DNA of 64,000 bases from Polaribacter sp. HaHaR_3_91 (lineage in GTDB: Bacteria > Bacteroidota > Bacteroidia > Flavobacteriales > Flavobacteriaceae). Positions within the stretch are counted from its first letter, which is position 1. Each line of letters opens with the position of its first letter. The translations under genes were made by a program, and so were the position numbers. Where the stretch lies: the NCBI RefSeq assembly GCF_019278525.1, contig NZ_CP058986.1, positions 3,487,001-3,551,000 on the forward strand, read 5' to 3'. Shown piece by piece: positions 34,430-43,428 of this stretch. The notes below the pieces were generated by a model. That model did not search any database, had not been told where the DNA came from, and saw only the letters and a list, made by a program, of their open reading frames with translations.

Positions 34430-35014
34430 ATGACCAAAAATATGAAAGAAGGATTAATTAAAGATACTTACGAACTCATTTTTAAAGAAATACAAACAGT
34501 AATTACAATTTTCTATATTTTGATTGTTGGTATTGGAATGCTTTTTACTTATCAAAAGTACTCGGAATTCGGAATTAATATTTTTGATTATGCGGATGTT
34601 TTTGATTTTTTAGTAGCTCCTTTTTCTGATTTTAAAATATTATTATTTTCTACAATAACAATAACGTTAGTTTTTCTCTTTTTTAAACTTGATAGTCTAT
34701 TTAATAGAAAATTTCCGAAAAATTACTCGAGAATAAACTTTGGTTGGGATAAAAAAAACTGGTTCAATTCATACAGGTATTCATTATTTTTTATTCTTTT
34801 TATTTTCTACCTTTATCTTTCTGCTGATTTTTATGGAAAATTCACAAGTAAACAAACAAAAGAAAATTCACCAATAAACTTAAAATACTCCGACAATGAA
34901 ATTATCAATGGAATAGTAATTGGAAAAACAAAAGATGTGATTTTTTTATTGCAAGGTAAAAAAGTGAAAGCAATCCCAATAAATTCAATAATTAAAGAAT
35001 TTGAAATAAAATAA
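34430..35014 (+). CDS. Unassigned membrane protein with a repeat-like tail
   Basis: A 194-residue protein with three predicted membrane helices (TVITIFYILIVGIGMLFTY near 24-42, ILLFSTITITLVFLFF near 70-86, YSLFFILFIFYLYLSA near 114-130). A C-terminal soluble part has strands (NEIINGIVIGKTKDVIFLLQ). I recognise no family. The DNA is followed directly by an element starting GCTGCTAACACCGTGTATAA that I know as a recurrent ending behind orphan genes in flavobacteria, so this gene may have arrived as a cassette. Confidence 0.6.
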   Translation: MTKNMKEGLIKDTYELIFKEIQTVITIFYILIVGIGMLFTYQKYSEFGINIFDYADVFDFLVAPFSDFKILLFSTITITLVFLFFKLDSLFNRKFPKNYSRINFGWDKKNWFNSYRYSLFFILFIFYLYLSADFYGKFTSKQTKENSPINLKYSDNEIINGIVIGKTKDVIFLLQGKKVKAIPINSIIKEFEIK

Positions 35015-35157
35015 AGCTGCTAACACCGTGTATAATTAATTGCTTTGGTCCTTGCCTATTTGGAAAATTCCTTCGATATTTTTCTCGCGTTCGTTTTTGT
35101 TTACTAACTTAGTTGCTTAAACACGTAACAAAGTGTACACAAAACAACGATAACGAA
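35015..35157 (+). repeat. Dispersed element with attC-like ends behind the orphan membrane gene
   Basis: Starts GCTGCTAACACCGTGTATAA and ends CACGTAACAAAGTGTACACA followed by AAACAACG. CTAACACCGTG near the left and GTGTACACAAAACAACG near the right have the look of short imperfectly complementary ends as in gene-cassette recombination sites, and the inner part is AT-rich without a gene. I recall similar sequences in other flavobacteria; that memory and the attC reading are not proof. Confidence 0.45.
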
Positions 35158-35168
35158 CCTTCAAAAAA

Positions 35169-35942
35169 CTAACTCAAAAACTCAGAAACCTCTGCGTAAA
35201 AATCCTTCGGATTTTCTGCATGTAACCAATGCCCTGCATTTTTAATTTCTACAATTTTAGAATTCGGAAAATGTGCTTCAATAATTGGTTCTTCGTCTTG
35301 TGTAATATAGTCCGATTTTGATCCTTTTAAGAACAAGGTATCTTTTTCAAAAACAGTAAATGATGGCAAAGCTTCACCAACTTCTGGATTATTATCGGTT
35401 AAGGATTCCAAATTAAATCTAAACGCTAATTTTCCTTTTTCTTTCCAATAGACGTTTTTCAACAGAAACTGACGCACACCAAAATCCGGAATTAAAGCTG
35501 ATAATTTTTTATCAACCAAAGTTCGAGTATTTTCTACAGAAAAATCAATAGAATTTAATCCAGCTAAAATAGCATTATGGTGTGGTTGGTACATTCTTGG
35601 AGAAATATCAACAACAATTAATTTATCAACTAAATCTGGATATGTAACGGCAAACAACATCGCGGTTTTTCCGCCCATAGAATGCCCAATAATATTTACT
35701 TCTTCTAACTGATAATGCTCAATATAAGCATGTAAATCTTCTACTAAAACCTCATAATTAAATTCATCTTCATGAAAACTACGTCCGTGATTCCTTTGAT
35801 CTATTAAATGAACTTGATAATCTTCAGCAAACTGATTTCCAATTGTCTTCCAGTTATCAGACATTCCAAAATAACCATGTAAAATTAACAATGGTTTTCC
35901 TTCTCCTTTTATCGTTGAATGTAAAATTTGATTTTTAGACAT
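35169..35942 (-). CDS. Alpha/beta fold hydrolase, YbfF-like esterase
   Basis: A 257-residue cytoplasmic hydrolase. The oxyanion-region motif LHGYFGMSDNWKT (about 18-30), DQRNHGRS (about 49-56), the nucleophile elbow GHSMGGKTAM (Ser near 89), and the late acid and His (LFLKGSKSDYI and KNAGHWLHAENP near 240) form the usual Ser-Asp-His arrangement. Similar YbfF proteins hydrolyse short-chain acyl-CoA and acyl esters. It is a single gene between two repeat-bearing gaps. Substrate not determinable. Confidence 0.88.
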   Translation of the reverse strand: MSKNQILHSTIKGEGKPLLILHGYFGMSDNWKTIGNQFAEDYQVHLIDQRNHGRSFHEDEFNYEVLVEDLHAYIEHYQLEEVNIIGHSMGGKTAMLFAVTYPDLVDKLIVVDISPRMYQPHHNAILAGLNSIDFSVENTRTLVDKKLSALIPDFGVRQFLLKNVYWKEKGKLAFRFNLESLTDNNPEVGEALPSFTVFEKDTLFLKGSKSDYITQDEEPIIEAHFPNSKIVEIKNAGHWLHAENPKDFYAEVSEFLS

Positions 35943-35960
35943 TTTGATTGTTTTGTCTGG

Positions 35961-36006
35961 TCGAGCGCAGTCGAGACCTAAAGATTAACCTCTCGACTGC
36001 GCTCGA
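35961..36006. repeat. TCGAGCGCAGTCGAGA inverted repeat
   Basis: Perfect 16-base arms TCGAGCGCAGTCGAGA and complement around a 14-base loop, GC-rich against an AT-rich background. I know this sequence as a frequent dispersed repeat in flavobacteria. It lies just upstream of the hydrolase gene and behind pdxJ, and could act as a hairpin at the end of the pdxJ transcript. Confidence 0.75.
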
Positions 36007-36100
36007 GGAGACATTTTTAAAATTTCCTGACCACATAGAAACATAGAAAACATAGTTTTATTGCAGACTGAAAATGAAAACTGAGACTGAATACTACTTA

Positions 36101-36814
36101 CTATTTCAGTCGATGTAAATACATATTTACAACATTCTCTAAACCTAAATACAGACTTTCTGCAATAAGTGCGTGTCCTATTGAAACTTCTGCCAAATTA
36201 GGAATATTCTCTTTAAAGAATTTAATATTATCTAAGCTTAAATCGTGCCCAGCATTAATACCTAAACCTAATTTATGTGATAAAATTGCAGCTTCTGTAT
36301 AGGGTTTTATAGCATCAAAATTACCTAAATCATATTGCGTTGCAAAATCTTCTGTGTACAATTCTATTCTATCTGCTCCTGTTTTAGCCGCTGCTTCAAT
36401 CAGTTTTGCATCTGTATCAATAAAAATTGAAGTTCTAATTCCGTTTTGTTGAAATTCTTTAATTACTTCTTGTAAAAAAGATTGATGTGTAATGGTATCC
36501 CAACCTGCATTAGAAGTAATTGCATCTAGAGCATCTGGCACCAAAGTAACTTGTGTTGGTTTTACTTCTAAGACCAAATCCATAAAAGATTTTATAGGGT
36601 TTCCTTCAATATTATACTCGGTAGTAACAACATTTTTTAAATCTCTTGCATCTTGATAACGAATATGTCTTTCGTCTGGTCTTGGGTGAATTGTTATTCC
36701 CTGAGCACCAAACTCTTCTATATCACTGGCTACTTTTAATAAATTAGGGACATTTCCTCCACGAGAATTTCTTAAAGTTGCTATTTTATTAATATTTACA
36801 CTTAACTTTGTCAT
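36101..36814 (-). CDS. pdxJ: Pyridoxine 5'-phosphate synthase
   Basis: PdxJ condenses 3-amino-2-oxopropyl phosphate (from 4-phosphohydroxythreonine via PdxA) with deoxyxylulose 5-phosphate to pyridoxine 5'-phosphate, in the cytoplasm. The 237-residue TIM barrel shows the family's start ([17 protein letters not shown]), [17 protein letters not shown] (about 40-56), and the later [13 protein letters not shown] and [13 protein letters not shown] motifs. Length is typical. Divergent from the CBS-domain gene with its own TATATTTG promoter. Confidence 0.96.
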   Translation of the reverse strand: MTKLSVNINKIATLRNSRGGNVPNLLKVASDIEEFGAQGITIHPRPDERHIRYQDARDLKNVVTTEYNIEGNPIKSFMDLVLEVKPTQVTLVPDALDAITSNAGWDTITHQSFLQEVIKEFQQNGIRTSIFIDTDAKLIEAAAKTGADRIELYTEDFATQYDLGNFDAIKPYTEAAILSHKLGLGINAGHDLSLDNIKFFKENIPNLAEVSIGHALIAESLYLGLENVVNMYLHRLK

Positions 36815-36831
36815 TGTCTAAAATTAGGCTG

Positions 36832-36839
36832 CAAATATA
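36832..36839 (-). promoter_or_regulatory. -7 box of pdxJ
   Basis: TATATTTG on the minus strand, an exact TAnnTTTG match, 18 bases upstream of the pdxJ ATG. Confidence 0.5.
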
Positions 36840-36874
36840 ATTTATTAAATCATTTTATCCTATATTCGTAAAGC

Positions 36875-37534
36875 ATGAATATGAACGACTACTTATTAGA
36901 ACAAATAAAACCACTTCGCTTAAAAGACACTGTTAAAAGTGCTCAAAAAGTGTTAAGAAAAAATCATATAACACATTTTCCCATTATTGAAAACAACAAA
37001 TTATTAGGTTCTTTTGCAGAAGATGATATACAGACCATAGAAAACAACGAAGAAGAGTTAGTTGAGCATGCACATTTATTAAATTCTTTTTTTGCTGATG
37101 AAAAAGCAACTGTTTTAGAACTGTTAAAGATTTTTGCAGACAATGACACCAACCTTATACCTGTTTTAAATGAAGCCAAAGATTATATTGGTTATTTTGA
37201 TTTACGTGATGTTTTAGATGTTTTTTCGACAAGTCCGTTTATGGTTGAAGAAAGCGAGACTTTAATTATAGAAAAATTAAGGAACGACTACTCTATGAGT
37301 CAGGTTGTACAAATTATAGAAGCTAGTGGAGGTCAATTATTAGGCTTATATATTTCCGAAAAGAATTTAGATAATGTACAAGTTACCATCAAAGTAATTT
37401 CTGAAGAAATAAATGAAATTATGCAAACTTTTAGAAGGTATGATTATAAAATTATATCTATGCATGAAAATGACATTTATTTAGAAGATTTAAAAAGTAG
37501 GTCTGAATATTTACAGAAATATTTAGACATGTAA
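36875..37534 (+). CDS. CBS domain pair protein
   Basis: A 219-residue cytoplasmic protein. Two CBS motifs form a pair in residues 5-120: KVLRKNHITHFPIIENNKLLGSFAEDD and ADNDTNLIPVLNEAKDYIGYFD. A C-terminal ACT-like half (about 130-219: SMSQVVQIIEASGGQLLGLYI, TIKVISEEINEIMQTFRRY) follows. This resembles AcuB-type proteins that bind adenine nucleotides as energy sensors. Start is ATG at 36875; an ATG two codons further is possible. The next gene, nadK, is 40 bases away, so the pair is probably cotranscribed, a common arrangement in this group. Regulatory target unknown. Confidence 0.82.
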   Translation: MNMNDYLLEQIKPLRLKDTVKSAQKVLRKNHITHFPIIENNKLLGSFAEDDIQTIENNEEELVEHAHLLNSFFADEKATVLELLKIFADNDTNLIPVLNEAKDYIGYFDLRDVLDVFSTSPFMVEESETLIIEKLRNDYSMSQVVQIIEASGGQLLGLYISEKNLDNVQVTIKVISEEINEIMQTFRRYDYKIISMHENDIYLEDLKSRSEYLQKYLDM

Positions 37535-37573
37535 ACCTATAAGAATACATTTACCAAAAAATAAAAAAACGTA

Positions 37574-38473
37574 TTGAAAAAAGCAGCAATTTACGGTCAA
37601 TCATACGCGATTACATCAGAAAAAGAAGTTAAAACATTAATACACGTTTTACAAAAAAATAAGATTGATTTTTATATTGAACATGAGTTTTACAAACTTT
37701 TAACAGTAAATAAAGTATTGGAGGATTCATACAAATCATTTGATAATTTTAATGATTTAAACAATACTTTTGATATCATGCTTACACTTGGTGGAGACGG
37801 TACATTTTTACGTTCTGCAACCCATATTAGAGATTTAGACATTCCTATTTTAGGCATAAATACAGGTAGATTAGGTTTTTTAGCCATCGTTGCAAAAGAC
37901 GTAATAGAAGAAAGTATAAATTTGGTTTTAAAAGGCGAATATACCATACAAGAAAGAACACTTTTATCTGTTAAAACAGAACCTAAAACAAAAGATTTTG
38001 AAGAATTAAATTTTGCCTTAAATGAAGTAACTATTGCCAAAAAGAACACTACTTCTATGATTGGGGTAAAAACCTATTTAAACGGAGAGTACCTTACAAA
38101 TTACTGGGCAGACGGCTTAATAATATCTACACCAACTGGTTCTACAGGCTATTCGTTAAGTTGTAACGGACCTGTAATTTTACCAGATTCTAAAAACATT
38201 GTAATTACACCAATTGCACCACACAACTTAAATGCAAGGCCTATAGTAATCTCTGACGAAACTAAAGTAGAGTTAGAAGTAGATTCTAGAGAAAAAAGCT
38301 ACTTAGTATCTTTAGATTCTAGAGTTACTACGGTAGCCAACCACACAAAAATTCTAATAGAAAAAACAGATTTTACCATAAAAAGTATTCTACCTAAAAA
38401 CCAATCTTTTTTAAAGACGTTAAGAAGTAAACTTTTATGGGGAGAAGACATTAGAAACAAAACAAATGTTTAA
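37574..38473 (+). CDS. nadK: NAD kinase
   Basis: NadK phosphorylates NAD to NADP. The 299-residue protein carries the family motifs LTLGGDGTFLRSATHI (GGDG, about 71-86), GINTGRLGFLA (about 96-106) and ADGLIISTPTGSTGYSLSCNGP (about 181-202), plus ITPIAPHNLNARPIVI. No ATG is available near the start, so I use the TTG at 37574, which gives the usual N-terminal strand KKAAIYGQSY. Together with the CBS gene upstream and the DUF6089 and uppS genes downstream it lies in a block I recall as conserved in flavobacteria. Confidence 0.95.
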   Translation: MKKAAIYGQSYAITSEKEVKTLIHVLQKNKIDFYIEHEFYKLLTVNKVLEDSYKSFDNFNDLNNTFDIMLTLGGDGTFLRSATHIRDLDIPILGINTGRLGFLAIVAKDVIEESINLVLKGEYTIQERTLLSVKTEPKTKDFEELNFALNEVTIAKKNTTSMIGVKTYLNGEYLTNYWADGLIISTPTGSTGYSLSCNGPVILPDSKNIVITPIAPHNLNARPIVISDETKVELEVDSREKSYLVSLDSRVTTVANHTKILIEKTDFTIKSILPKNQSFLKTLRSKLLWGEDIRNKTNV

Positions 38474-38555
38474 CGGAGTACTTACAATATTTCTTTAAAA
38501 ATGTTGTTATTCAAAAAAGACTATATATTAACTTTATAAAGCAATTTGAAATTTC

Positions 38556-38563
38556 TATATTTG
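38556..38563 (+). promoter_or_regulatory. -7 box of the DUF6089-uppS-bamA unit
   Basis: TATATTTG, an exact TAnnTTTG match, 14 bases before the ATG of the DUF6089 gene. It is the first clear promoter before the uppS-bamA run. Confidence 0.5.
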
Positions 38564-38577
38564 CCCACTATTTTATA

Positions 38578-39276
38578 ATGAAAAAAAGAATATTATTTTT
38601 TGTATTTGTAAGTTTCACCTCTATTTTTATGGGGCAACTTCATGAGGTAGGCCTTACTATTGGAGGTACTAACTATGTTGGTGACATTGGTAAAAACTAC
38701 TACTTTTATCCGAATGAACTCGCTGGTGGCATTACATACAAGTACAATTGGAATCCAAGAATTGCTTTAAGAGCATCTTACAGCTTTCTACCTATTTCAG
38801 GAAATGATGCAGATGCAGACACGGGGTATAGAAGAGATCGATTAGACGCTAGCGGAAAAACATACAAGTTTTCTAACAATATTAATGAATTAGCTGTTGG
38901 TATCGAATATAATTTCTATGAATATGATTTATCTTCTTATGATAAAACTTGGACTCCTTACCTAATCTTAGAATTGGCTGTTTTTAATCATACAAACGTA
39001 AGTTCATACTTACCAACAGGAGGAATAGAAAAATTAGGAAAGAAAACGTCTTTGGCTATTCCTTTCGGTTTTGGTTATAAGTCTAAATTATATGGTACTT
39101 TAGCTTTTGCAATTGAAGCAAAATTTAGATATACTTTTGAAGATGATTTAGATTACCTTTCTAACGATACACCAAATGTGAATTTAGACGGTACAGGTAA
39201 TGATTGGTATATGTTTACTGGGGTTTCTTTAATCTATACCTTTGGTAGACCTGCTTGTTATACAAACGGATTATAA
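38578..39276 (+). CDS. DUF6089 family outer-membrane beta-barrel protein
   Basis: A 232-residue secreted protein (signal peptide 1-19, cleavage near FMGQ). The mature part begins HEVGLTIGGTNYVGDIGK, the DUF6089 hallmark, and consists of alternating aromatic strands (AGGITYKYNWNPRIALRASY, NINELAVGIEYNFYEYDL, FGFGYKSKLYGTLAFAIEA, WYMFTGVSLIYTFGRP) of a small barrel. Its function is unknown. It is the first gene of a run with uppS (6 bases later) and bamA, suggesting a role in envelope assembly; that is inference from position. Confidence 0.9.
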   Translation: MKKRILFFVFVSFTSIFMGQLHEVGLTIGGTNYVGDIGKNYYFYPNELAGGITYKYNWNPRIALRASYSFLPISGNDADADTGYRRDRLDASGKTYKFSNNINELAVGIEYNFYEYDLSSYDKTWTPYLILELAVFNHTNVSSYLPTGGIEKLGKKTSLAIPFGFGYKSKLYGTLAFAIEAKFRYTFEDDLDYLSNDTPNVNLDGTGNDWYMFTGVSLIYTFGRPACYTNGL

Positions 39277-39282
39277 AAAACT

Positions 39283-40026
39283 ATGGACAAAAAATTACTA
39301 ATCGACCTACAAAGAACACCAAAACATGTTGCCATTATAATGGATGGTAATGGCCGTTGGGCAAAAGGTAAAGGAATGAATAGAATTTTCGGCCATAGAA
39401 ATGCCCTAACTGCTGTTAGAGAATCTGTTAGTGCAGCTTCTCAAGTAAACATAGAGGCAATTACTTTATATGCTTTTTCTACAGAAAACTGGAACAGACC
39501 TAAATTAGAGGTAGACGCTTTAATGAGTTTATTAATTAATTCTTTAAAAAAGGAATTACCTGGCTTCATGAAAAATGGCGTAAAAGTAAACGCAATTGGC
39601 GCTATAGAAAGCTTACCTAAAAAAGCTCAAAAAGTTTTAGGAGATGTAATTTCTCAAACAAAAGACAACACAGATATTGTATTAACCTTTGCTCTTAGCT
39701 ATGGTTCTAGAGAAGAAATTGTTAATACTATTAAAAACATATCCAAAAAAGTTGTTAATAATGAGATAAATATCGAAGAAATTGATGAAAATACTATAAA
39801 TAACCATTTATATACGTTTAATTTGCCCGACGTAGACTTAATGATTAGAACTAGTGGAGAACAACGCATTAGTAATTTCTTATTATGGCAAATGGCATAT
39901 GCCGAATTATATTTTACAGATATACTTTGGCCAGACTTTAGAGAAGAGCATTTTTACGATGCAATCATAGATTATCAGAATAGAGAACGAAGATTTGGAA
40001 AAACAAGCGAACAAATTACAGAATAA
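39283..40026 (+). CDS. uppS: Undecaprenyl-diphosphate synthase (cis-prenyltransferase)
   Basis: UppS builds undecaprenyl diphosphate, the lipid carrier for peptidoglycan and surface glycans, from farnesyl diphosphate and eight isopentenyl diphosphates. The 247-residue chain has the family motifs HVAIIMDGNGRWAKGKG (about 15-31; catalytic Asp), FGHRNALTAVRE, TLYAFSTENWNRP (about 67-79) and the C-terminal DLMIRTSGEQRISNFLLWQ. It is cytoplasmic and membrane-associated. It lies six bases after the DUF6089 gene and eight bases before the bamA ATG. Confidence 0.97.
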   Translation: MDKKLLIDLQRTPKHVAIIMDGNGRWAKGKGMNRIFGHRNALTAVRESVSAASQVNIEAITLYAFSTENWNRPKLEVDALMSLLINSLKKELPGFMKNGVKVNAIGAIESLPKKAQKVLGDVISQTKDNTDIVLTFALSYGSREEIVNTIKNISKKVVNNEINIEEIDENTINNHLYTFNLPDVDLMIRTSGEQRISNFLLWQMAYAELYFTDILWPDFREEHFYDAIIDYQNRERRFGKTSEQITE

Positions 40027-40033
40027 ATTTTTT

Positions 40034-42565
40034 ATGAAATTATTTTCTGCATCAATAATGTTAACAGCATTATTTTTTACTTTTAGTGCTAAGGCACAAA
40101 CTGAAATAGATAGTTTATCGACAGTAAAAATAGACACGACCTCTATAAAAGATACATCCTTTGAAAAAGGGAAAGAATACACCCTAGGAGGCATAAGTGT
40201 AACCGGTTTAAAAAAGTTTAGTGAAGAAACCGTTAGGGTTTTTACAGGCTTAAGAAATGGGCAACCTATTAAATTACCAGGAGACAAACTTACAAGTGCC
40301 ATTAAAAAACTATACGAAAGTAAGCAGTTTAGTAACGTAGATGTTTACCTAGCTAGATTAGATGGTAGTACAGTTTACCTACAATTTGATGTCTTAGAAT
40401 TACCTCAATTAAACAATATAACAATTGCAGGTATTAAAAAAGGGAAAGCAAAAGAACTTAAAAAAGATGCTGAATTAAAAAAAGGAGCAATGGTTACTGA
40501 TAACCTTATTGTTACTACTAAAAATTACTTCACAAAAAAATATACAGATAAAGGTTTCCTAAAAACAAAAGTTAATTTAGATGTTAAAAAAGATACATCT
40601 GATATTAACATTGTTAACATGGCTATTTTTATTGATAAAGGCAAAAAAATTAAAATTAAAGACATTAATTTTGTAGGAAATAAAGCGCTTTCTGATAAGA
40701 AACTTAAAAAAGCGATGAAAAACACCAAAGAAAAACTTCTTGGTCGTTTTTGGAAAGGATCTAAATATATAGAAGAAGACTTTCAGGAAGATTTAGAAAG
40801 TATTTTAGATAAATATAGCAGATTAGGATACAGAGATGCACGTATTCTTAGTGATAAAATTAGTTGGAATGATGACAACACCATCGATATTGATTTAGAA
40901 TTAGAAGAAGGAAGACAATATAGATTTGCAGAAATTTTATTTGTTGGTAATAAAGAATACACAGCAGAACAACTTCAATTATATTTAAAGATTGAAAAAG
41001 GAGATGTATATAATGGTGCTGTTTTAGAAGAGCGCGTTAAAGGTGATGGTAGCCCAACATCTCAAGATATATCTACTTTATACCAAGATAACGGTTTTTT
41101 ATTCTCTTCTGTGAATGCTGTAGAAACTAAAGTTAAAAATGATTCTATTACAGTAGAAATTAGAATTAGAGAAGATGAAAAAGCTCGTATTAAAAAAGTA
41201 ACTGTTTCTGGTAATGACAAAACTAATGACCATGTTTTATTCAGAGAACTACGCGTAAAACCAGGAGACTTATTTAGTAGAAGTGCTATTATTAGATCTA
41301 TTAGAGAAATTGGTCAATTAGGTTTCTTTGATTCTAATGTTTCACCAGATGTAATACCAGATTATCAAAATAAAACAGCAGATATAGACTTTTCTGTTGT
41401 AGAAAAAGGTGGAAGTCAAATAGAATTACAAGGTGGTTATGGTGGTGGTTCTTTTATAGGAACTTTAGGTTTATCATTCAACAACTTTTCTATAAGAAAC
41501 ATCTTTAACAAAGAGGCTTATAAGCCTTTACCAATGGGAGATGGTCAAACACTATCATTAAGGTTACAAACGAGTAGAACATACAATACATATAGTTTTT
41601 CTTTTACTGAACCATGGTTAGGTGGTAAAAAACCAAAATCATTATCTTTTTCTGTATATTCTTCTAATCAATATCAATTAGATTTTACTACTTATGATGT
41701 AGATAAAAGTAAAAGTTTAGGTATTATTGGAGCTTCTGTAGGGCTAGGACAACGTTTAAAATGGCCAGATGATTTTTTCCAATTATCACAATCTATTAGT
41801 TACCAAGCATTAAAATCTAACAACTATAACTTTGGTTTGGCAGGTTTAAACTTAAACAATGGTACATTAAACAACCTTTCTTACAATATTTCTTTATCAA
41901 GAAACTCTGCAGGACCAAGTTTAATATTTCCAACATACGGATCTGAGTTTACCGTTGGAGCGAAAGCAACATTTCCTTATTCTTTATTGAATAATAAAGA
42001 TTATAATGACAGCAGTTTAGATGCTGTAGACAAATACAAATGGTTAGAGTACTATAAATTAAATTTTAAAGGAAAATGGTATACTGCATTTACAGACAAA
42101 TTGGTATTAATGACCAATGCAGAGGCAGGTTACTTAGGTTCTTATAATAGTGATTTAGGAGCAACACCTGTAGAGCGTTATTTTGTTGGTGGAGATGGTA
42201 TTGCTGCTTACCAGTTAGATGGTAGAGAAACAGTAGGTTTAAGAGGATATGAAAACAGTGGACTTTCATCTAACTATGGTGGAACCATTTATAATAAATT
42301 TCAATTAGAATTACGTTATTCAATTACAGATGCTCCTTCTGCATCTATTTATACACTTGGGTTCTTAGAAGCGGGTAATTCTTATGACGATTTTGATGAG
42401 TTTAATCCCTTTGATCTAAAACGTTCAGCAGGTGTTGGGGTAAGAATTTTTATGCCTGCATTTGGTTTATTAGGAATTGATTTTGCACATGGATTTGATC
42501 CACTACCTGGTCAAAGTGAAAAATCTGGTTGGCAAACACACTTTATAATTGGAAAACAATTCTAA
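40034..42565 (+). CDS. bamA: Outer membrane protein assembly factor BamA
   Basis: The central BAM component that folds and inserts outer-membrane beta-barrels. From the ATG at 40034 the protein has 843 residues: a signal peptide (ending AKAQ), five POTRA domains (about 45-430; for example ISVTGLKKFSEETVRVFTGL and KIKDINFVGNKALSDKKL), and the Omp85 barrel (about 450-843) ending in a strand with C-terminal Phe. The barrel contains the VRGY-like motif VGLRGYENSG. An in-frame TTG upstream at 39995 lies in uppS and would precede the signal peptide by 13 residues, so the ATG is preferred. Follows uppS within an operon; OmpH/Skp genes follow. Confidence 0.96.
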   Translation: MKLFSASIMLTALFFTFSAKAQTEIDSLSTVKIDTTSIKDTSFEKGKEYTLGGISVTGLKKFSEETVRVFTGLRNGQPIKLPGDKLTSAIKKLYESKQFSNVDVYLARLDGSTVYLQFDVLELPQLNNITIAGIKKGKAKELKKDAELKKGAMVTDNLIVTTKNYFTKKYTDKGFLKTKVNLDVKKDTSDINIVNMAIFIDKGKKIKIKDINFVGNKALSDKKLKKAMKNTKEKLLGRFWKGSKYIEEDFQEDLESILDKYSRLGYRDARILSDKISWNDDNTIDIDLELEEGRQYRFAEILFVGNKEYTAEQLQLYLKIEKGDVYNGAVLEERVKGDGSPTSQDISTLYQDNGFLFSSVNAVETKVKNDSITVEIRIREDEKARIKKVTVSGNDKTNDHVLFRELRVKPGDLFSRSAIIRSIREIGQLGFFDSNVSPDVIPDYQNKTADIDFSVVEKGGSQIELQGGYGGGSFIGTLGLSFNNFSIRNIFNKEAYKPLPMGDGQTLSLRLQTSRTYNTYSFSFTEPWLGGKKPKSLSFSVYSSNQYQLDFTTYDVDKSKSLGIIGASVGLGQRLKWPDDFFQLSQSISYQALKSNNYNFGLAGLNLNNGTLNNLSYNISLSRNSAGPSLIFPTYGSEFTVGAKATFPYSLLNNKDYNDSSLDAVDKYKWLEYYKLNFKGKWYTAFTDKLVLMTNAEAGYLGSYNSDLGATPVERYFVGGDGIAAYQLDGRETVGLRGYENSGLSSNYGGTIYNKFQLELRYSITDAPSASIYTLGFLEAGNSYDDFDEFNPFDLKRSAGVGVRIFMPAFGLLGIDFAHGFDPLPGQSEKSGWQTHFIIGKQF

Positions 42566-42597
42566 AAAAACTTCAGCATTGTAAGGGAAAAGTTTTT

Positions 42598-42613
42598 TTG
42601 GCACGGTTTTTTC
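42598..42613 (+). promoter_or_regulatory. Possible sigma-54 type promoter before the first ompH gene
   Basis: TTGGCACG-N4-TTTC, against the -24/-12 consensus TTGGCACG-N4-TTGC: a perfect -24 box and three of four in the -12 box, 17 bases before the ATG. It would give the skp-like genes an independent start from bamA. No activator site is known nearby. Confidence 0.4.
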
Positions 42614-42629
42614 TAAATACATAATACAA

Positions 42630-43409
42630 ATGAAAAAAATATTTTTAGTAATCGTTCTTTTACTTAGTGTTACTTTTTCTTGGTCTCAAAGAGGTCAATC
42701 AATTGCCTATATAGATATGGAGTATATTCTAGAAAATGTTCCAGAATATTTAGATGCGCAAAACACGTTGGATGCTAAAGTTGCTAAATGGAGAAAAAAA
42801 CTAGATGAACAAGCTAGACATATAGAAATCTTAAAAACAGATTTAGCAAATGAAAAAGCAATTCTGACAAAAGATTTAATTGAAGAAAAAGAAGAAGAAA
42901 TTAGTTTAAAACAAGTAGAATTAAGAAGACTAGAATCTTTGTACTTTGGCCCAAATGGAGATATGTTTTCTGTAAGAAAACAATTGGTAAAGCCAATTCA
43001 AGATCAAGTTTACAATGCAATACAAAGTATTTCTTTAAGAAAAAATTATGACTTTGTTTTTGATAAATCTACTGACTTGGTAATGCTATATTCAAATAAA
43101 AAATACGATATTAGCGACCTTGTTTTAGCAACTATAGATCGTAGTAGATTAATTGCTGAAAAAGAGAAACAAAGAGAAGAAAGAAATCTAGCTCCTAAAA
43201 ACGAGTTAACAGATAGACAAAAAGAAGCTATCGCCAAAAAAGAACAAGCACAAGCAAAGAAAATTGCAGATGTTGAAGCAAAAAAGAAGCTAATCGCAGA
43301 AAAAAGAGAAAAGCTTTTAAAAGATCGAGAAGAAAAGAGAGAGTTGTTAAGAGCTAAGAAAGAAGCTTTAAGAAAGAAAAAAGAAGAACAAAAAGAAGAA
43401 CAAGAATAA
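42630..43409 (+). CDS. OmpH/Skp family periplasmic chaperone, long Lys-rich form
   Basis: Periplasmic chaperone of the Skp/OmpH family that holds unfolded outer-membrane proteins for BamA. The 259-residue chain has a signal peptide (1-18, ending FSWS), the head segment QSIAYIDMEYILENVPEYLD, a long coiled-coil arm (about 45-105), the return strand YDFVFDKSTDLVMLYSN (about 145-165), and an unusual extra C-terminal 75 residues rich in Lys, Glu and Arg (about 185-259). Skp is normally about 160-170 residues, as in the next gene, so the tail is special to this paralogue. It is adjacent to bamA. Confidence 0.92.
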   Translation: MKKIFLVIVLLLSVTFSWSQRGQSIAYIDMEYILENVPEYLDAQNTLDAKVAKWRKKLDEQARHIEILKTDLANEKAILTKDLIEEKEEEISLKQVELRRLESLYFGPNGDMFSVRKQLVKPIQDQVYNAIQSISLRKNYDFVFDKSTDLVMLYSNKKYDISDLVLATIDRSRLIAEKEKQREERNLAPKNELTDRQKEAIAKKEQAQAKKIADVEAKKKLIAEKREKLLKDREEKRELLRAKKEALRKKKEEQKEEQE

Positions 43410-43428
43410 TAATTAAATTAAAACAAGA

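Noticed and set aside
39995..40033. TTG start for bamA
   Set aside because: It lies inside uppS and adds 13 residues before a complete signal peptide; the ATG at 40034 is better.
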